Part shown: piece by piece, positions 48,875 through 59,405 of the stretch
Layout: each line of letters opens with the position of its first letter
How positions within the stretch are numbered: position 1 is the stretch's first letter
Source: Takakia lepidozioides
Taxonomy: Eukaryota; Streptophyta; Takakiopsida; Takakiales; Takakiaceae
NCBI GenBank assembly: GCA_030704615.1
Contig: CM060733.1
Coordinates: 34,784,001-34,848,000, forward strand
Length of the DNA stretch: 64,000 nucleotides
Reading direction: 5' to 3'
The notes under the pieces: model-generated
Databases searched by the model: none
Told to the model about the DNA's origin: nothing
Seen by the model: only the letters and a program-made list of their open reading frames with translations
Program-made: the position numbers and the translations under genes

Positions 48875-49684
48875 TCATCACTCCAACTCCATTCCCCCGG
48901 TCAAATTGCAGAGCAGCCATGGATAAGAAAGAAACCAAGAGAAGGTTGAGTGCAATTGCATTTTCTGCCCTAGCGGTGGGGCTGGGTTAGCCATCCCCTT
49001 CCCATCCAACACTCTGATCGGATAAATGAACTGTTTCTGATCTTGTAAGTAGGAGGCTGCCCTCACAATCTGCAACAGAAGCAATTCCCGAAGCCAAACT
49101 ATCATTCATTGAGAGCACCAGTAGGACCGTGTTACCGCCATTGCCTGTGGCAGCTGTCTAGCTGGGCAGGGACTAGCACGTCTGTTGCCCACAATTTGAG
49201 ACACTATACCTGCAGGAAGAAAACTGTCTTGCTCCCAAATATTGCTGCAAATGAATAATGCACCACAATGTTCCCAATAAGCCCACTTTGGTTTTTGAAG
49301 GGATAACCTTTCAGAGCTGAGTATATTGTTCCCAAAAAGGGTTGGCGGTAGGCCTCTGCAAAACAGACGGGTCTTCTTTGAACCAGTTTATCCCTGAGTG
49401 ACTGCCAGACTGCCCAAATAGATTGCCATGGGCGAGGTCCCAGGATCACTTTCGTATTCTTTCCTTGAACAATCCAATAGAGGGAGTGGGCCCACAGGCC
49501 GGGGGATGAGGAGGGCCCCATGAGATAAGGTTGGATTAGCTTACTCCACGGGCTGTGGCAGTAAACAATGGTTCTAGGAATCCACTTTGTCAAAAGTGCC
49601 TTGATTTGCGTTGTAGGATCCAAAATACCCAGGCCTCCTTTCTTTTTGGGCTGACATAGTTGCTCCCAAAGAAACAAGAGCTCG
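48875..49684 (-). mobile_element. LINE segment C: post-RT region
   Basis: The minus strand encodes FLWEQLCQPKKKGGLGILDP, ALLTKWIPRTIVYCHSPWSK and LGPRPWQSIWAVWQSLRDKL, the stretch between reverse transcriptase and the zinc-binding domain in plant LINEs. It joins segment B across CACTA-1 with a one-base frame offset, and segment D across CACTA-2. A stop at 49204 and others show it is inactive. Confidence 0.8.
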
Positions 49685-50473
49685 CACTAGAAGAAAAACG
49701 TGGAATAACCACTATGTTAACCACTTATTTTGAGTGGTAAAAGACACTAAACCACTCTGGCCCCAAGAACCAGTGGATTAGGACAAGTGAGTGGTAAAAG
49801 ACATTATGTGGCATCAGTGGTTGAGGACAGTGGTTCGAACCCACTCACGTCCGGGTCCACCTGTTCACTAACATGTCACAGTGGTAAATTAACCACTGTG
49901 ACGTGTAAACTCACCAATGTGACGTGTCAATGGCGTGTCATTGAGATAACCAACAACCACTTCTGACGTGTCACAGTGGTAAATTGACGTGTCATAGTGG
50001 TAAGTAACCACTTCCGTTTTCAAGTGGACACGTGGAAGTCAGTGGTCCGTGGATGATATTGGAGATTATGTTGACACGTGGCGACACTCTCAGCATGGAC
50101 ACGTGTCCTGTGTCGGTGCTAACGAAATGGATGGAGTGAAAAATTCAATGACTTCTGAAACCACTTGTTGAGTGATCGCGAAATGACTCACAGAGTCATT
50201 CTATGAAAACTGAGAATATACAATATTACTCAAACCGTGGTTATGTGAGTGGATGACGTCTCTCAGTAGGTCATTGGAATGATTACCCACATAGTGGTAT
50301 GTAAGCTATTTGAATCATCCATGGTGTCTCTCTCAGTGGGAACTATGGATTGGAATGATTACTAACAGAGCGGTGTGTAAGTGATTAGGAATACCATTGG
50401 ATGAATTCATACCACTAATACAGTAAAATATAGGTGATTACTTATACCACTACAAGAGTGGTAATGGAGGCAA

Positions 50474-50857
50474 TTGTGTGTATTTGGCTACTCTTACAGT
50501 TTTAAATTATACCACTATTACAATGGCGTGCAAGTGATTATGAACATGACTAGAGGAACACATACCACTATTGTGGTGAAAGAAGTACCATTGGGGATTC
50601 AAGCTCCACAAAATAAAATAAAATCCCAGAGAGTAAGTGCTGGAACACTGTCAACAAAATCCAGCCATGATAAAAGTCTGAGCCTAACTTTACTACACGG
50701 CGTCTCCGCATGCATGCTAGGAACACTGAACTGCTTTTCCTGCCTTCTTCTCATTGCCAGCAATGTCTACGCCCGGACGAACGAAATTTGTAAGCCCTCT
50801 TCATGTTCTTCTCTAGCCAGGGCTGCCAAGCTCACATTTGATGTAGATGTACACTAG
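50474..50857 (+). CDS. Unrecognised ORF inside CACTA-1
   Basis: 127 codons with a hydrophobic stretch near residues 75-100 (LLHGVSACMLGTLNCFSCLL). No domain recognised and no transposase motif. It may be a chance frame or part of a captured gene. Confidence 0.25.
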   Translation: MCVFGYSYSFKLYHYYNGVQVIMNMTRGTHTTIVVKEVPLGIQAPQNKIKSQRVSAGTLSTKSSHDKSLSLTLLHGVSACMLGTLNCFSCLLLIASNVYARTNEICKPSSCSSLARAAKLTFDVDVH

Positions 50858-50864
50858 GGGAATG

Positions 50865-51110
50865 TTCAGAATGACATCTGGTACAGTTCCAGCTTTGATA
50901 ATGTCACCATGAAGCTCTTTGCCCCTTCCCAGGGCTGCTAGGCTCCCATATGTATATTACAAACACAAATAAACATGACCTGGTCTTGCTTCATCCCATC
51001 CCACATCATTTGCTCCTAGGTTTCCAAAGCATTAATCCCATACTCATGCTGCACATACCTTGCAATCATGGCACTCCAAAACACCACATCTCGTTCAGCC
51101 ACCTCTCTTG
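50865..51110 (-). pseudogene. Captured PPR fragment in CACTA-1
   Basis: The minus strand encodes EVAERDVVFWSAMIARYVQH EYGINALET (upstream P-type repeat start) and, at 50870-50945, a piece like SLAALGRGKELHGDIIKAGT, both with the sequence style of PPR loci 1 and 2. Frames do not connect and no AG/GT borders remain. Confidence 0.75.
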
Positions 51111-51149
51111 ATCCTCTTTCAGAAGCTGTGGTCATGGTTGAGGTGCCTG

Positions 51150-52005
51150 ATTTTATCAATTGTGCCGCTGCAGCTGCTACCTTTAGTTGACCATCTACCC
51201 ATGCAGCAGGTTTCTTGTAGCTATTGATCCACATGGAATCATAGGTAATCTGGAGCTTGAAGTTCGGCCATCTTGGATGAATCTGCACCCAGACTCTATC
51301 CCTGCTCCTTCAGCTATCCATGCCGCTACACAAAATCATGCATACATCATTGTCTTGCTGCTAGCACCTAACAATGACAGCCTAGATTTGTTCTAGGAAA
51401 CACCCAACTCAACTTATCACGATGGTCAATTGCATCTGCTACTCTCTGTAATCCAACAGACATTCACATTTTTGCCTCGATTGTCCCACCATTGACTAGG
51501 GTCAGAAAAATATTCATTCCACAGCTTCTCCTCGTCTCAGCTGTTACGTGTTTCTGGATACTTCCCTGTTGTCACATTGGGCAGTACCATGTCAAAGTCA
51601 CTCCAAACTATCAAAGGTTCACTCAACCAGCTAACTTGCAGAATTCAACATGAAAATTTAGGGCCAATTCTGATAAGAGGAAAAACAGGGTGAAAATGTG
51701 TTGAAGAAGGTGCCTTCATGAGCAGTGCCTAATTTTATCAATTGTGCCGCTGCTGCTGCTGCGGCTTCCAGTTGACCATCTACCCATGCAAGTTTCTTGC
51801 AGCTATCGATCCACAGGGAATTATAGGTAATCGTGAGCTTGAAGTCCCGCCCTCTTGGATGAATCTGGACCGGCTAGACTCTACCCTTGCTCCCTCAGCT
51901 ATCCAAGCTCTGCACAAATCATGCATACATCTTTCCCTTGCTACTAGCGGCTGACAATGACAGCCTACAATTGTTCCAGCAAACACCCAACCCTACTTAT
52001 CACCC
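51150..52005. repeat. Direct duplication (~230-270 bp) in CACTA-1
   Basis: 51150-51420 and 51725-52005 are diverged direct copies; both contain GTTGACCATCTACCCATGCA near the left and ACAATGACAGCCTA near the right. On the minus strand both can be read as WVDGQL..AAAAAQLIK and FKL.ITY.S.WI.S.KK. The source gene is not recognised. Confidence 0.6.
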
Positions 52006-52089
52006 ATGCAGAATTCAACATGCATCTCAGGGCCAAGTCTGATCATGAGAGGGCAAAACAGGCTAAAACGTGCCCTCACCACATTGTCC

Positions 52090-52670
52090 TTCACCCATGG
52101 AGAATTTGACCGACCATCAACCCAAAATGACCTCTTGTGTGTGCTGTTTGTCTGTAGTCAGATAATGTCGGATTGGTCTGTGAGAACCACCACGGTGCAG
52201 CTGAGTAGGCAGAGATTGAAACACGGCCTGCTAAGACCTGCAAGCTGACTCTCCCAAGAACCTTGTAAACATTAGGAAGAATACCAAATCATGGTACTCA
52301 CAGGAGTCAAGAGCCCACCTTTGCAGGATGGACGAACTTCTTAACATCGTACATTAAGAAAAGCCACACCTGGTGATTGTGGTTGTCCCACCATCATGAA
52401 GGATCGGTATAAAACTCATGCAACCTCACATGACGAACGAGCTAACTTCTACATGAAAATTTAGGGACTACTCTGGTAACAGGGAAAAACAGGGTGAAAT
52501 GTATTGAAGAAGGTACCTTCATGCCGCACGCTCAGCCATCTTCACATTGCCATGGATTCTGCAGGCACCAAGCAAGGCCTTCATTTTGCAAACATGTCGA
52601 CCTCTTTCCCCTTTTCCAAGCTGGCAGGCAGTGTTCAGAATGACATTATGTACAATTCCAGCTTTGAACA
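52090..52670 (-). pseudogene. Captured PDF and PPR E-domain pieces in CACTA-1
   Basis: At 52375-52440 the minus strand encodes EFYTDPS-stop-WWDN, the first half of a PDF motif. At 52090-52210 it carries sequence like the second PDF exon. At 52530-52665 it has GACRIHG-type sequence (GGATTCTGCAGGCACCAAGC on plus, as in both PPR loci) and the KGKEVD-type linker. These derive from different exons of the PDF-PPR family and are scrambled in order. Confidence 0.65.
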
Positions 52671-52674
52671 AGGC

Positions 52675-53215
52675 ACGGCCTGCTAAGACCAAGCTGACTC
52701 TCTCTCTTGCACCAACGAGCTATCTTACAGATTTCAATATCATATCAGGCCCGAGTCTGATAAGAGGGCAAAACAAGCTGAAATAGATTGAAGAAGAAGG
52801 TGCCCTCACGGCCTGCTAAGACCAAGTTGACTCTCTCTCTAGCACCAACGAGCTAACTTACAGAATTCAATATGCATATCAGGCTCGAGTTTGATAAGAG
52901 GGCAAAACAGGCTTAAATAGGTTGAAGAAGAAGGTGCCCTCACGGCCTGCTAAGACCAACCTGACTCTCTCTCTTGCACTGACGAGCTAACTTAACATAA
53001 TTCAATATGCATATCAGGCCTGAGTCTGATAAGAGGGCAAAACAGGCTTAAATAGGTTGAAGAAGAAGGTGCCCTCACGGCCTGCTAAGACCAAGCTAAC
53101 TCTCTCTCTTGCACCAACGAGCTAACTTACAGAATTCAATATGCATATCAGGCCCGAGTCTGATAAGAGGGCAAAACAGGCTGAAATAGGTTGAATCAGG
53201 AAATGAATCAGCGGG
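52675..53215. repeat. Tandem array, ~135 bp unit, four copies
   Basis: Units start with GGCCTGCTAAGACCAA near 52677, 52809, 52943 and 53079; a partial fifth begins near 53214. Each contains GAGTCTGATAAGAGGGCAAAA and a GTTGAAGAAGAAGGTGCCCT end. Periods are about 133-136 bases. It is not a CRISPR array because the whole unit is repeated without unique spacers. Confidence 0.85.
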
Positions 53216-53269
53216 CTGCTAAGACCAAGCTGATTCTCCCAAGAACCTTGTAAACATCAGGAAGAAGAC

Positions 53270-53965
53270 CGTACTAACAGAAGCCAAAAGCCCACATTTG
53301 CAGGATGGACAAACTTCTTCACATCCTACATTAAGGAAAAGCCACACCTTATTGCGATTGTCCCACCATCGGCAAGGATCGGTAAAAAACTCATGCAAGC
53401 TCTGAAATAGGTCGAAGAAGAAGGTGCCCTCACCACATTGTCCTCGACCTTGTGTCATGACCCATGGAGGATTTGACTCCCCATGAACCCAAACGGACCT
53501 CTTGTGTGTGTTGCTTGTGTCTGTAGTCTGGTAATGGCGGATTGGTCCATGAGAACCACCACGGTGCAGCTAAGCGAGCAGAGATTGAAACACGACCTTG
53601 AAACACAACCTGCTAAGACCAGCCTGACTTTCCCAAAAACATTGTAAACATCAGGAAGAATATGAAATCATGGTACGTCTAATAGGAGCCAAGAACCCGC
53701 ATTTGCAGGATGGACAAACTTCTTCATGTCGTACATTGAGAAAAAGCCACACCTTGTGATCGCGATTGTCCCACCATCGTGCACGCCTTCATGCCCCGAT
53801 TATAGGGCTTGAGTCCCTGTCTGCCCCCTATCCCACCAGCTCTACTCGTCATCGTACATTGAGAAAAAGCCACACCTTGCGATCGCGGTTGTCCCACCAT
53901 CGTGCACACCTTCATGCCCCGATTCTAGGTCTTGAGTCCTTGTCTGCCCCTATCCCACCAGCTCC
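53270..53965 (-). pseudogene. Captured PDF-motif exons (three partial copies)
   Basis: At 53335-53405 the minus strand encodes LHEFFTDPCRWWDNRNK followed by a GTGTGG donor-like sequence, the equivalent of exon 2 of the PDF-PPR genes. At 53460-53560 it encodes PPLPDYRHKQHTQEVRLGSW, the equivalent of exon 3. Further copies of the WWDN-coding end (plus GTTGTCCCACCATCGTGCAC and similar) occur near 53765 and 53890. Confidence 0.75.
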
Positions 53966-54723
53966 GCTCGTCGTCTCTCATGATCAGACTTGACATTATA
54001 AGAAAACAAATCGACACAAAGAAAACAAACAAATGCCACAGTGGCAGGGAAAACAAAAAAAATGCTAAGTCCCCTCTAGTCATGACTGGATGGATGAATG
54101 TAGCGATACATGGATGGATTTTGGGTTTTCCATCAACACACAAACCACTAAAGTTTTTCAAGTATCACCACAAAAGTAATACCAATCACTGGTGTGTATG
54201 TAATCACTCATGCGTAACCACTGACCGAGTGGTTCCAATTACTAAATGGTCTATAACCACTCACTCTACACCACTCTCAAAGTGGTACCAATCAATGGGG
54301 GTCTTTAACCACTCCAGATCTACGTATATTGTCCCCATCCACGTGGAATAATATATTTTGAAATGATAAAAATCTAAAAAAAAAGAATTATTACACGTGG
54401 AGTAGAAAGTGGTTTCAACCACTTCCCATCACTGAGGTGTCTTTAACCACTCATAATTATCACTGTACCCGTCCATGTCGGATATTATCATTATTAATAT
54501 AAATATTTGACCAAATGTCGAATAATAAATATAAAATTAAATATTACACATGGATTACTTAGTGGTTGAAACCACTTCCAACCACTCCATATGATGCCAC
54601 CGTGGCATTTCATCGGAATTAACCACTGGCCAGTGGTTACCATTACTTGGAGTGATTTATAGAGTGGTAACAGACAAGAGTGGTTAAGGGGGCCAGTGGT
54701 TATTCCGCGTTTTTCTTCTAGTT

Positions 54724-55033
54724 TTGCCTCACAGGGGATTGAGTGGTAGCACCCCAAAAAAAATTCCGAATGAGAGCTATGATCTCATTCACCATCGTGG
54801 TACTTGGATCCCAGACCGCTACAGAAAACCAACAAGAGGCTAGAAGCACTTGGTTTGCCACCAGTGCTCCACCAACGATTGATAGCATAGTTGAGCTCTA
54901 GTGGGCGAGAGATCTTTTCAACCTAAAGACTACACTCTTCATTCTGCTCCCCTGGGACAGATTTATGCCAATCTTGTGACCTAGCAGCGTATGAGATTCT
55001 CCCTCACGAAGCCATTGAAGACCAATGTCTTGT
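54724..55033 (-). mobile_element. LINE segment B: reverse-transcriptase C-terminal side
   Basis: The minus strand encodes REGESHTLLGHKIGINLSQG, then ANQVLLASCWFSVAVWDPST and NEIIALIRNFFWGATTQSPV, typical of the end of plant LINE reverse transcriptases. The right side was cut by the LTR element (target copy TCTTG at 55029-55033), the left by CACTA-1. Confidence 0.8.
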
Positions 55034-55927
55034 GTCGAACGGCTTTTACTCATCCATCCCTTCGCTATCCGAGGTGGAAACTCCAAGATAGAAGAGTTGG
55101 ATATCTCTAAGCACTCAGCCCGCTCAGTACTATCAGTCATGACCTGCAGCTAGTGAATCATGGTTGTGCTTCCCATTTGTATTCCTTCTTGTCTTCATGT
55201 TATCAATTTACCTTATCTGATACTGAAGCATTAGATTGCTTCAGTATCTACTTAGTTCCAGTTAATCATACATTCAAGTCACAGCTTCACTCATGTCTCT
55301 CTACACAGTGTGATTGTATCGAATAAGTATCAGATTATGATTTATCAGGTATCAGGCCAATGCCATGGTGACTCTAATCCGCCCTACAATATCACTACAG
55401 CTCTGCATGTAATAAGCATCTACTGTTCATCTTTCCTCCTTCTCTGTGCTCTCGTTCTTGCTCTCCGCCTGATCTCCTCTTCCCATGATCCAGAAGCGCT
55501 CCCCGTGAAGTGATCCTCTTTTCGTTGCCGCTCTCCTTATCTGCCCGCAAGCTGTTCTAACCACCTAACTAACTAACTGTCATCCCTGAAGTAACACGTT
55601 CCCTCTGCAGATGTCGTTCCCTCACAGTCGTTCCCTGTCAATGATAACTGTTCCCCATGTACTGTGACAGGCTGTGTCAAGCTGTGCCGAGCTGTGACTG
55701 GCTGTGTAAGGCTGTGTCGGGCTGTGTCGGGTTGTGACTGGCTGTGTAAGGCTGTATCGGGCTGTGACTGGCTGTGCGAAGCTGTGTCGGGCTGTGTCGG
55801 GCTGTATACCCCCCTTAAAGCCTATTGTTGCCACCCCTAAGGCTCCTGTTGGTCTCAGTCTGCGCAAAAATTAAGGGTACCCCACAGAACCCGTAAAAGC
55901 GTCTAAGTCCCAAGCAGCCCTCTAACA
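55034..55927 (-). repeat. LTR (3' LTR of the minus-strand element)
   Basis: 894 bp. Contains an array of about 10-base GGCTGTGTCG/GGCTGTGACT/GGCTGTGTAA units at 55667-55805. Ends in 5'-TGT...ACA-3'. Confidence 0.88.
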
Positions 55928-55945
55928 TTTATCCCTCCCTCTTTC
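55928..55945 (-). other. Polypurine tract
   Basis: On the minus strand AAAGAGGGAGGGATAAA lies directly before the LTR start TGTTAGAGG. It is the expected plus-strand primer of an LTR element. Confidence 0.7.
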
Positions 55946-56047
55946 AAAAAACCGTGTCCTCACGGTTTACTGTTTGGGATTAGCAAACCTTTGTGAGCGA
56001 GCACCCTTCTGACGGTGAGAGTCTCATGAAGGACTCCGTGTGCGAGC

Positions 56048-56790
56048 TCAAGTCCTGTCACTGGTTGACGGAGATGATTGAGCACTACCTGGAAATGTCT
56101 GACCCTCCTTTGGCTGATAACGAGGTAACCTCTCAGGCATAGGAGATCCCCGTCGTTTCTTCTCTGCCATCTGAAGTGCATAGTCCTCTGCCATGTCAAA
56201 AGAGTCCGCTGAAGAAAGAGTAGTATCAGAATCCTCGTCTCCCCTTAGGTGTTTTAATGGCCGAACTTTAAGTGGAATCCTGTGTGGCATACAATGTGGT
56301 CCGACCATATCTGGAAGTTTAAATTGTACAACTTGTTGTAAGCGCTGGCAAGCAAAATTAGTGAACGTCCTCAACTCCTTATCTGTATAGGTAAGAGGTG
56401 TGCCAATGACTTTGGAACAGTGTAAGTATTTCCATGCCTCATGTCCCTTAAAGAAAATATCCTCAGGGCCGAATTTCTGTGTTGTTAAATTGTTCCAAGC
56501 CGAATGAAACCATGAATGAAGTTGGGAATCCTTCTGCATCATAACTTTTGCATCATATAGGTACATATGAGGCGGCACTGAAGGTAAGACCCAATGATCC
56601 CCACTGGAATAACTCAGAAATCGGGATTGCATCCTCTGCTACTCAATGTGATAACGTGCCAGAAAACAAGCAGCATAGTATAATCCACAGCCCATGACAA
56701 TACTTGATACCTCATTGGTCTTGGTATAAATGTACCCATGTACAACTTGGAAGGCAATTAATTCCTTCAACATGGACCTGCTTCAGACCA
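56048..56790 (-). CDS. Unrecognised ORF of the LTR element (left part, broken)
   Basis: The minus frame can be followed from KELIAFQVVHGYIYTKTNEV, through one stop at about 56641, to the open stretch 56632-56048 (QKDSQLHSWFHSAWNNLTTQ, FTNFACQRLQQVVQFKLPDM, then a charged S/P-rich tail). No retroviral domain is recognised. It could be a derived gag or a captured gene. The start is lost at the Copia insertion. Confidence 0.45.
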
Positions 56791-56799
56791 GTACCTCGC

Positions 56800-58050
56800 A
56801 AAGTGATGATCCTCAATGGGTCGATTGTTCGGAAGAACCTTAGTCCTAGTTGCCATTGGCAGCCAAATGCGCATGATCTGATCACGAAGTATGGTTTCGA
56901 AAATGCAATGGCAGTGACGACTCCTGTTGACCCTAATACTCAAATGAGTTTCTACTCTCTTTCGGGTGACTCAAAGAAAGAAGAAAAGGAAAACATCATG
57001 GATTACCAATTTCCATATCAAGAAATGGTTGGGAGCTTGATGTTTGCAAGCATCGGGAGTCGTCCTGACATCTCATATGCAGTAAGTACAGTGGCAAAAT
57101 ACGCATCAAGACACATACCTGTGCACTGCAACGCTGTGAAACGGATCATGAAATACTTGAAGGGAACATCTCATTTTGTTCTGACCTACAATGGGAAGCA
57201 AGACACAAATCTGCTCATAGGATTTTGCGACACAGATTATGCTGGTGACATAGATGAAAATCCAGATCCGGATGTGTCATTATGTTGAACCAAGGAGCAA
57301 TTGTTTGGAGCAGTCGGAAACAAGCGTGTACTGCTGGATCGACAACTGAATCGGAGTACGTTGCGGCTCACATGGCTACGAGGGAGATTATTTGGTTACG
57401 GAGACTCATGGACTCCATTAGACATTCACAGAAGACACCCACCCCACTTCACAGCGATAACCAGAGTTGCATCAGACTGGTTCACAATCCAGAGTACCAT
57501 CGTCGAACAAAGCACATAGACGTTTAGTACCATGTCATTTGCGAGAACCAGACGAAGGGAGAAATTGATATTCAGTATGTTCACACGAACGATCAGATTG
57601 CAGATATTTTCACGAAGGCTCTTGGTCAAACAAGTTCTTTCGTTTTCGCTCCATGCTTGGGTTGCATTCCCCAGCAAGCAATCTCTGTGCAAACGATCTT
57701 TGAAGCATGCATACAATGTCGGACTGAGTGGGAGTGTTGAAATCGAAGATCCAGTCCGTCATTGACATCTGGACCATGTTGGTCGAATAGTCATAGTCAG
57801 CAACTAGGTGGCAGTCCACCGAGCAGTCACAATCACAGATGCCAGTCAGTCACATTTTGAATCTCTAGCTAGTTGGATCTCCCGCACTTAGTAGTACTTG
57901 TATTTTTTGGTGGCAGACGATACTTAGTTAGTTTTTATGTATGTTCATAGCGTGGTGTAGTTAAGCTTACAAATGCGTGAGCATCATTGATTTCGATGGA
58001 TTGCCTTGTAGATTGATAAGCCGCGTACTTCTCAGTGTTTCAATAGTGTT
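56800..58050 (+). mobile_element. Copia fragment: RT end, RNase H and putative 3' LTR
   Basis: The plus strand encodes HDLITKYGFENAMAVTTPVD, YQEMVGSLMFASIGSRPDIS, CDTDYAGD, TTESEYVAAHMATREIIWLR and DNQSCIRLVHNPEYHRRTKH, the end of a Ty1/Copia polyprotein with RNase H residues D, E and D. A stop replaces Gln at 57526 (DV-stop-YH for DVQYH). The end motif NDQIADIFTKALG follows. A purine run (GAGTGGGAG) precedes TGTTGAAATC at 57735, a likely 3' LTR start; its end near TTTCAATA (about 58046) is uncertain. The 5' part is missing. It interrupts the LTR element in antisense. Confidence 0.75.
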
Positions 58051-58068
58051 GGATAGCTTCTTCATAAC

Positions 58069-58626
58069 TTACTGGCTACTCTGTAAACAACTATGAGCAA
58101 GCAGTGAAATCAGTATTTTCAAGATTGTCATTGTTTTTGGTAGAATTGGCATGATACAAGAAAAGAAAACGTGTTGTAGTAAGCAGAGGCTGATCCAGGT
58201 TTCGTTGGCCTGTGATCCAAGTGCTCTACTTGATCCAGGTCCAATGGGTTGGGATGCCCTGGTTGTAGTCTCAACCTCAGCTGTTGGGTCTACTTCTTCA
58301 TACTCTTCCTCTTCCAATTTCTTCTCTTTGTTTTCATCCTCCAAGTTCTGCCCTTGGGTTTCTTCTTCACTCATGTAACTCAACTGCAATGGTGTTGGAG
58401 AGTCTGAACTCTCCGTTGGCTCTGCCACATCCTCTCCTCCTTCTTCATCTTCCGTCTCAGAAACTGGAGTTCCTGCTTTTGGTGTTCCATGCCAACTCTT
58501 ATCAAAGATTTCTGTCAAATCTTTTATCCAGGGATGTACCTCAGATCTTTCACCTCGTGGTTGATCTTCTTCCAGTACCAATTCCCTTAATCTTTCTTGC
58601 AAAGAAAAAGAAGGAGTGGCATCCAA
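58069..58626 (-). CDS. Unrecognised acidic ORF of the LTR element (middle part)
   Basis: 185 codons from MDATPSFSLQERLRELVLEE, acidic and S/P/E-rich (TEDEEGGEDVAEPTESSDSP), then a hydrophobic end probably read from inserted sequence. No gag or pol motif. It is likely a continuation of the element's own coding region after frame breaks. Confidence 0.4.
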   Translation of the reverse strand: MDATPSFSLQERLRELVLEEDQPRGERSEVHPWIKDLTEIFDKSWHGTPKAGTPVSETEDEEGGEDVAEPTESSDSPTPLQLSYMSEEETQGQNLEDENKEKKLEEEEYEEVDPTAEVETTTRASQPIGPGSSRALGSQANETWISLCLLQHVFFSCIMPILPKTMTILKILISLLAHSCLQSSQ

Positions 58627-58946
58627 CTCTAGTTCTTCCGGTATGGATGATGTACTCTCTGATCTTAATGGTGTGAGAGGTCCAGATGATTCCCCTATGT
58701 CTATTCCTCTCTCCCAAAGATATGGATAATTAGCTTTCAGATATCTTTCTCTTTTTGCTGAATATCTCTAGAGTCTAGCTTCTCTTTCATCACTCATGTC
58801 CCATGTCTTTCATTTCTTTAATGTGGCAATAACCAAAACTCTCTTCTGTAGTATCTCTCGTATATGCCTGGGTTTCTTTCAAGCTTCAATGCACCCTTGG
58901 CTGTACTAGAAGTCTCCGTTACCATATAACCATATGGCAAACAAGT

Positions 58947-59405
58947 CTAAAAAGTTGTTCTTGGTGTGAGTTTGATCCACAGAATATCCTTTGGAATCCA
59001 ATTCTTTACCAGTACAAGCTCTTCATGCATATGAGTATAAATATTCACCTTCCTTTCCTCCCAGCCTTCAAACTCTACTCGCTTAATGGATAGCAATGCT
59101 ATCACATAAACCAGTGTTGGTAACCAACGTGCTCTTCCTCTACAGGCCACCTGATAAATCTTTATCACTCCTTTCTCCAAACCCCACTCAGGGTCAGCAT
59201 CATGCACTCTCTTAAGAATTTTTTCTTTACAACCATCTGGCAATTCCAAGAACCTCTGAAAGAATTGTTTGGACAATCTTTCCTTCTCAGTTTCACAGGG
59301 AATTTGATTCACATCAAATTCTTTAATTCTCCAACCACCATGATCCCACCAGATGTCTGTCACATCTGGTTGTTCATGACCCAGGTCCCCAGTATGGTCG
59401 CCAAA
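58947..59405 (-). CDS. Unrecognised ORF directly after the primer-binding site
   Basis: The minus frame runs from the primer-binding-like site: PDVTDIWWDHGGWRIKEFDV, KQFFQRFLELPDGCKEKILK, VIKIYQVACRGRARWLPTLV, ending at 58947. The position is where gag begins in LTR elements. The sequence is not a gag I recognise. The open frame extends into the LTR up to 59513 but that part is non-coding LTR. Confidence 0.45.
   Translation of the reverse strand, partial: FGDHTGDLGHEQPDVTDIWWDHGGWRIKEFDVNQIPCETEKERLSKQFFQRFLELPDGCKEKILKRVHDADPEWGLEKGVIKIYQVACRGRARWLPTLVYVIALLSIKRVEFEGWEERKVNIYTHMHEELVLVKNWIPKDILWIKLTPRTTF
59386..59405 (-). other. Putative primer-binding site
   Basis: Minus strand TTTGGCGACCATACTGGGGA starts immediately after the LTR end. 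TGGCG...GGGGA resembles sites matched to the 3' end of tRNA-Asp in plant LTR elements. The assignment to a tRNA needs a comparison. Confidence 0.6.

Larger units (their letters stand above)
49685..54723. mobile_element. CACTA-1, 5.0 kb Pack-type CACTA element with captured PPR/PDF exons
   Basis: The left end CACTAGAAGAAAAACG and the right end CGTTTTTCTTCTAGT are inverted repeats; the arms continue as GGAATAACCACT against AGTGGTTATTCC. The last base is T where G is expected. Flanking triplets are TCG and TTG, a likely target duplication with one change. Many AGTGGT/ACCACT motifs at 49.7-50.6 and 54.2-54.7 kb form subterminal repeats. No transposase was found. The middle holds fragments of PPR genes, PDF-motif exons and tandem repeats (separate entries). 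It sits in the LINE between segments B and C. Confidence 0.85.

Noticed and set aside
52675-53215. CRISPR-like array
   Set aside because: Whole 135-base units repeat without unique spacers, and this is a plant transposon.
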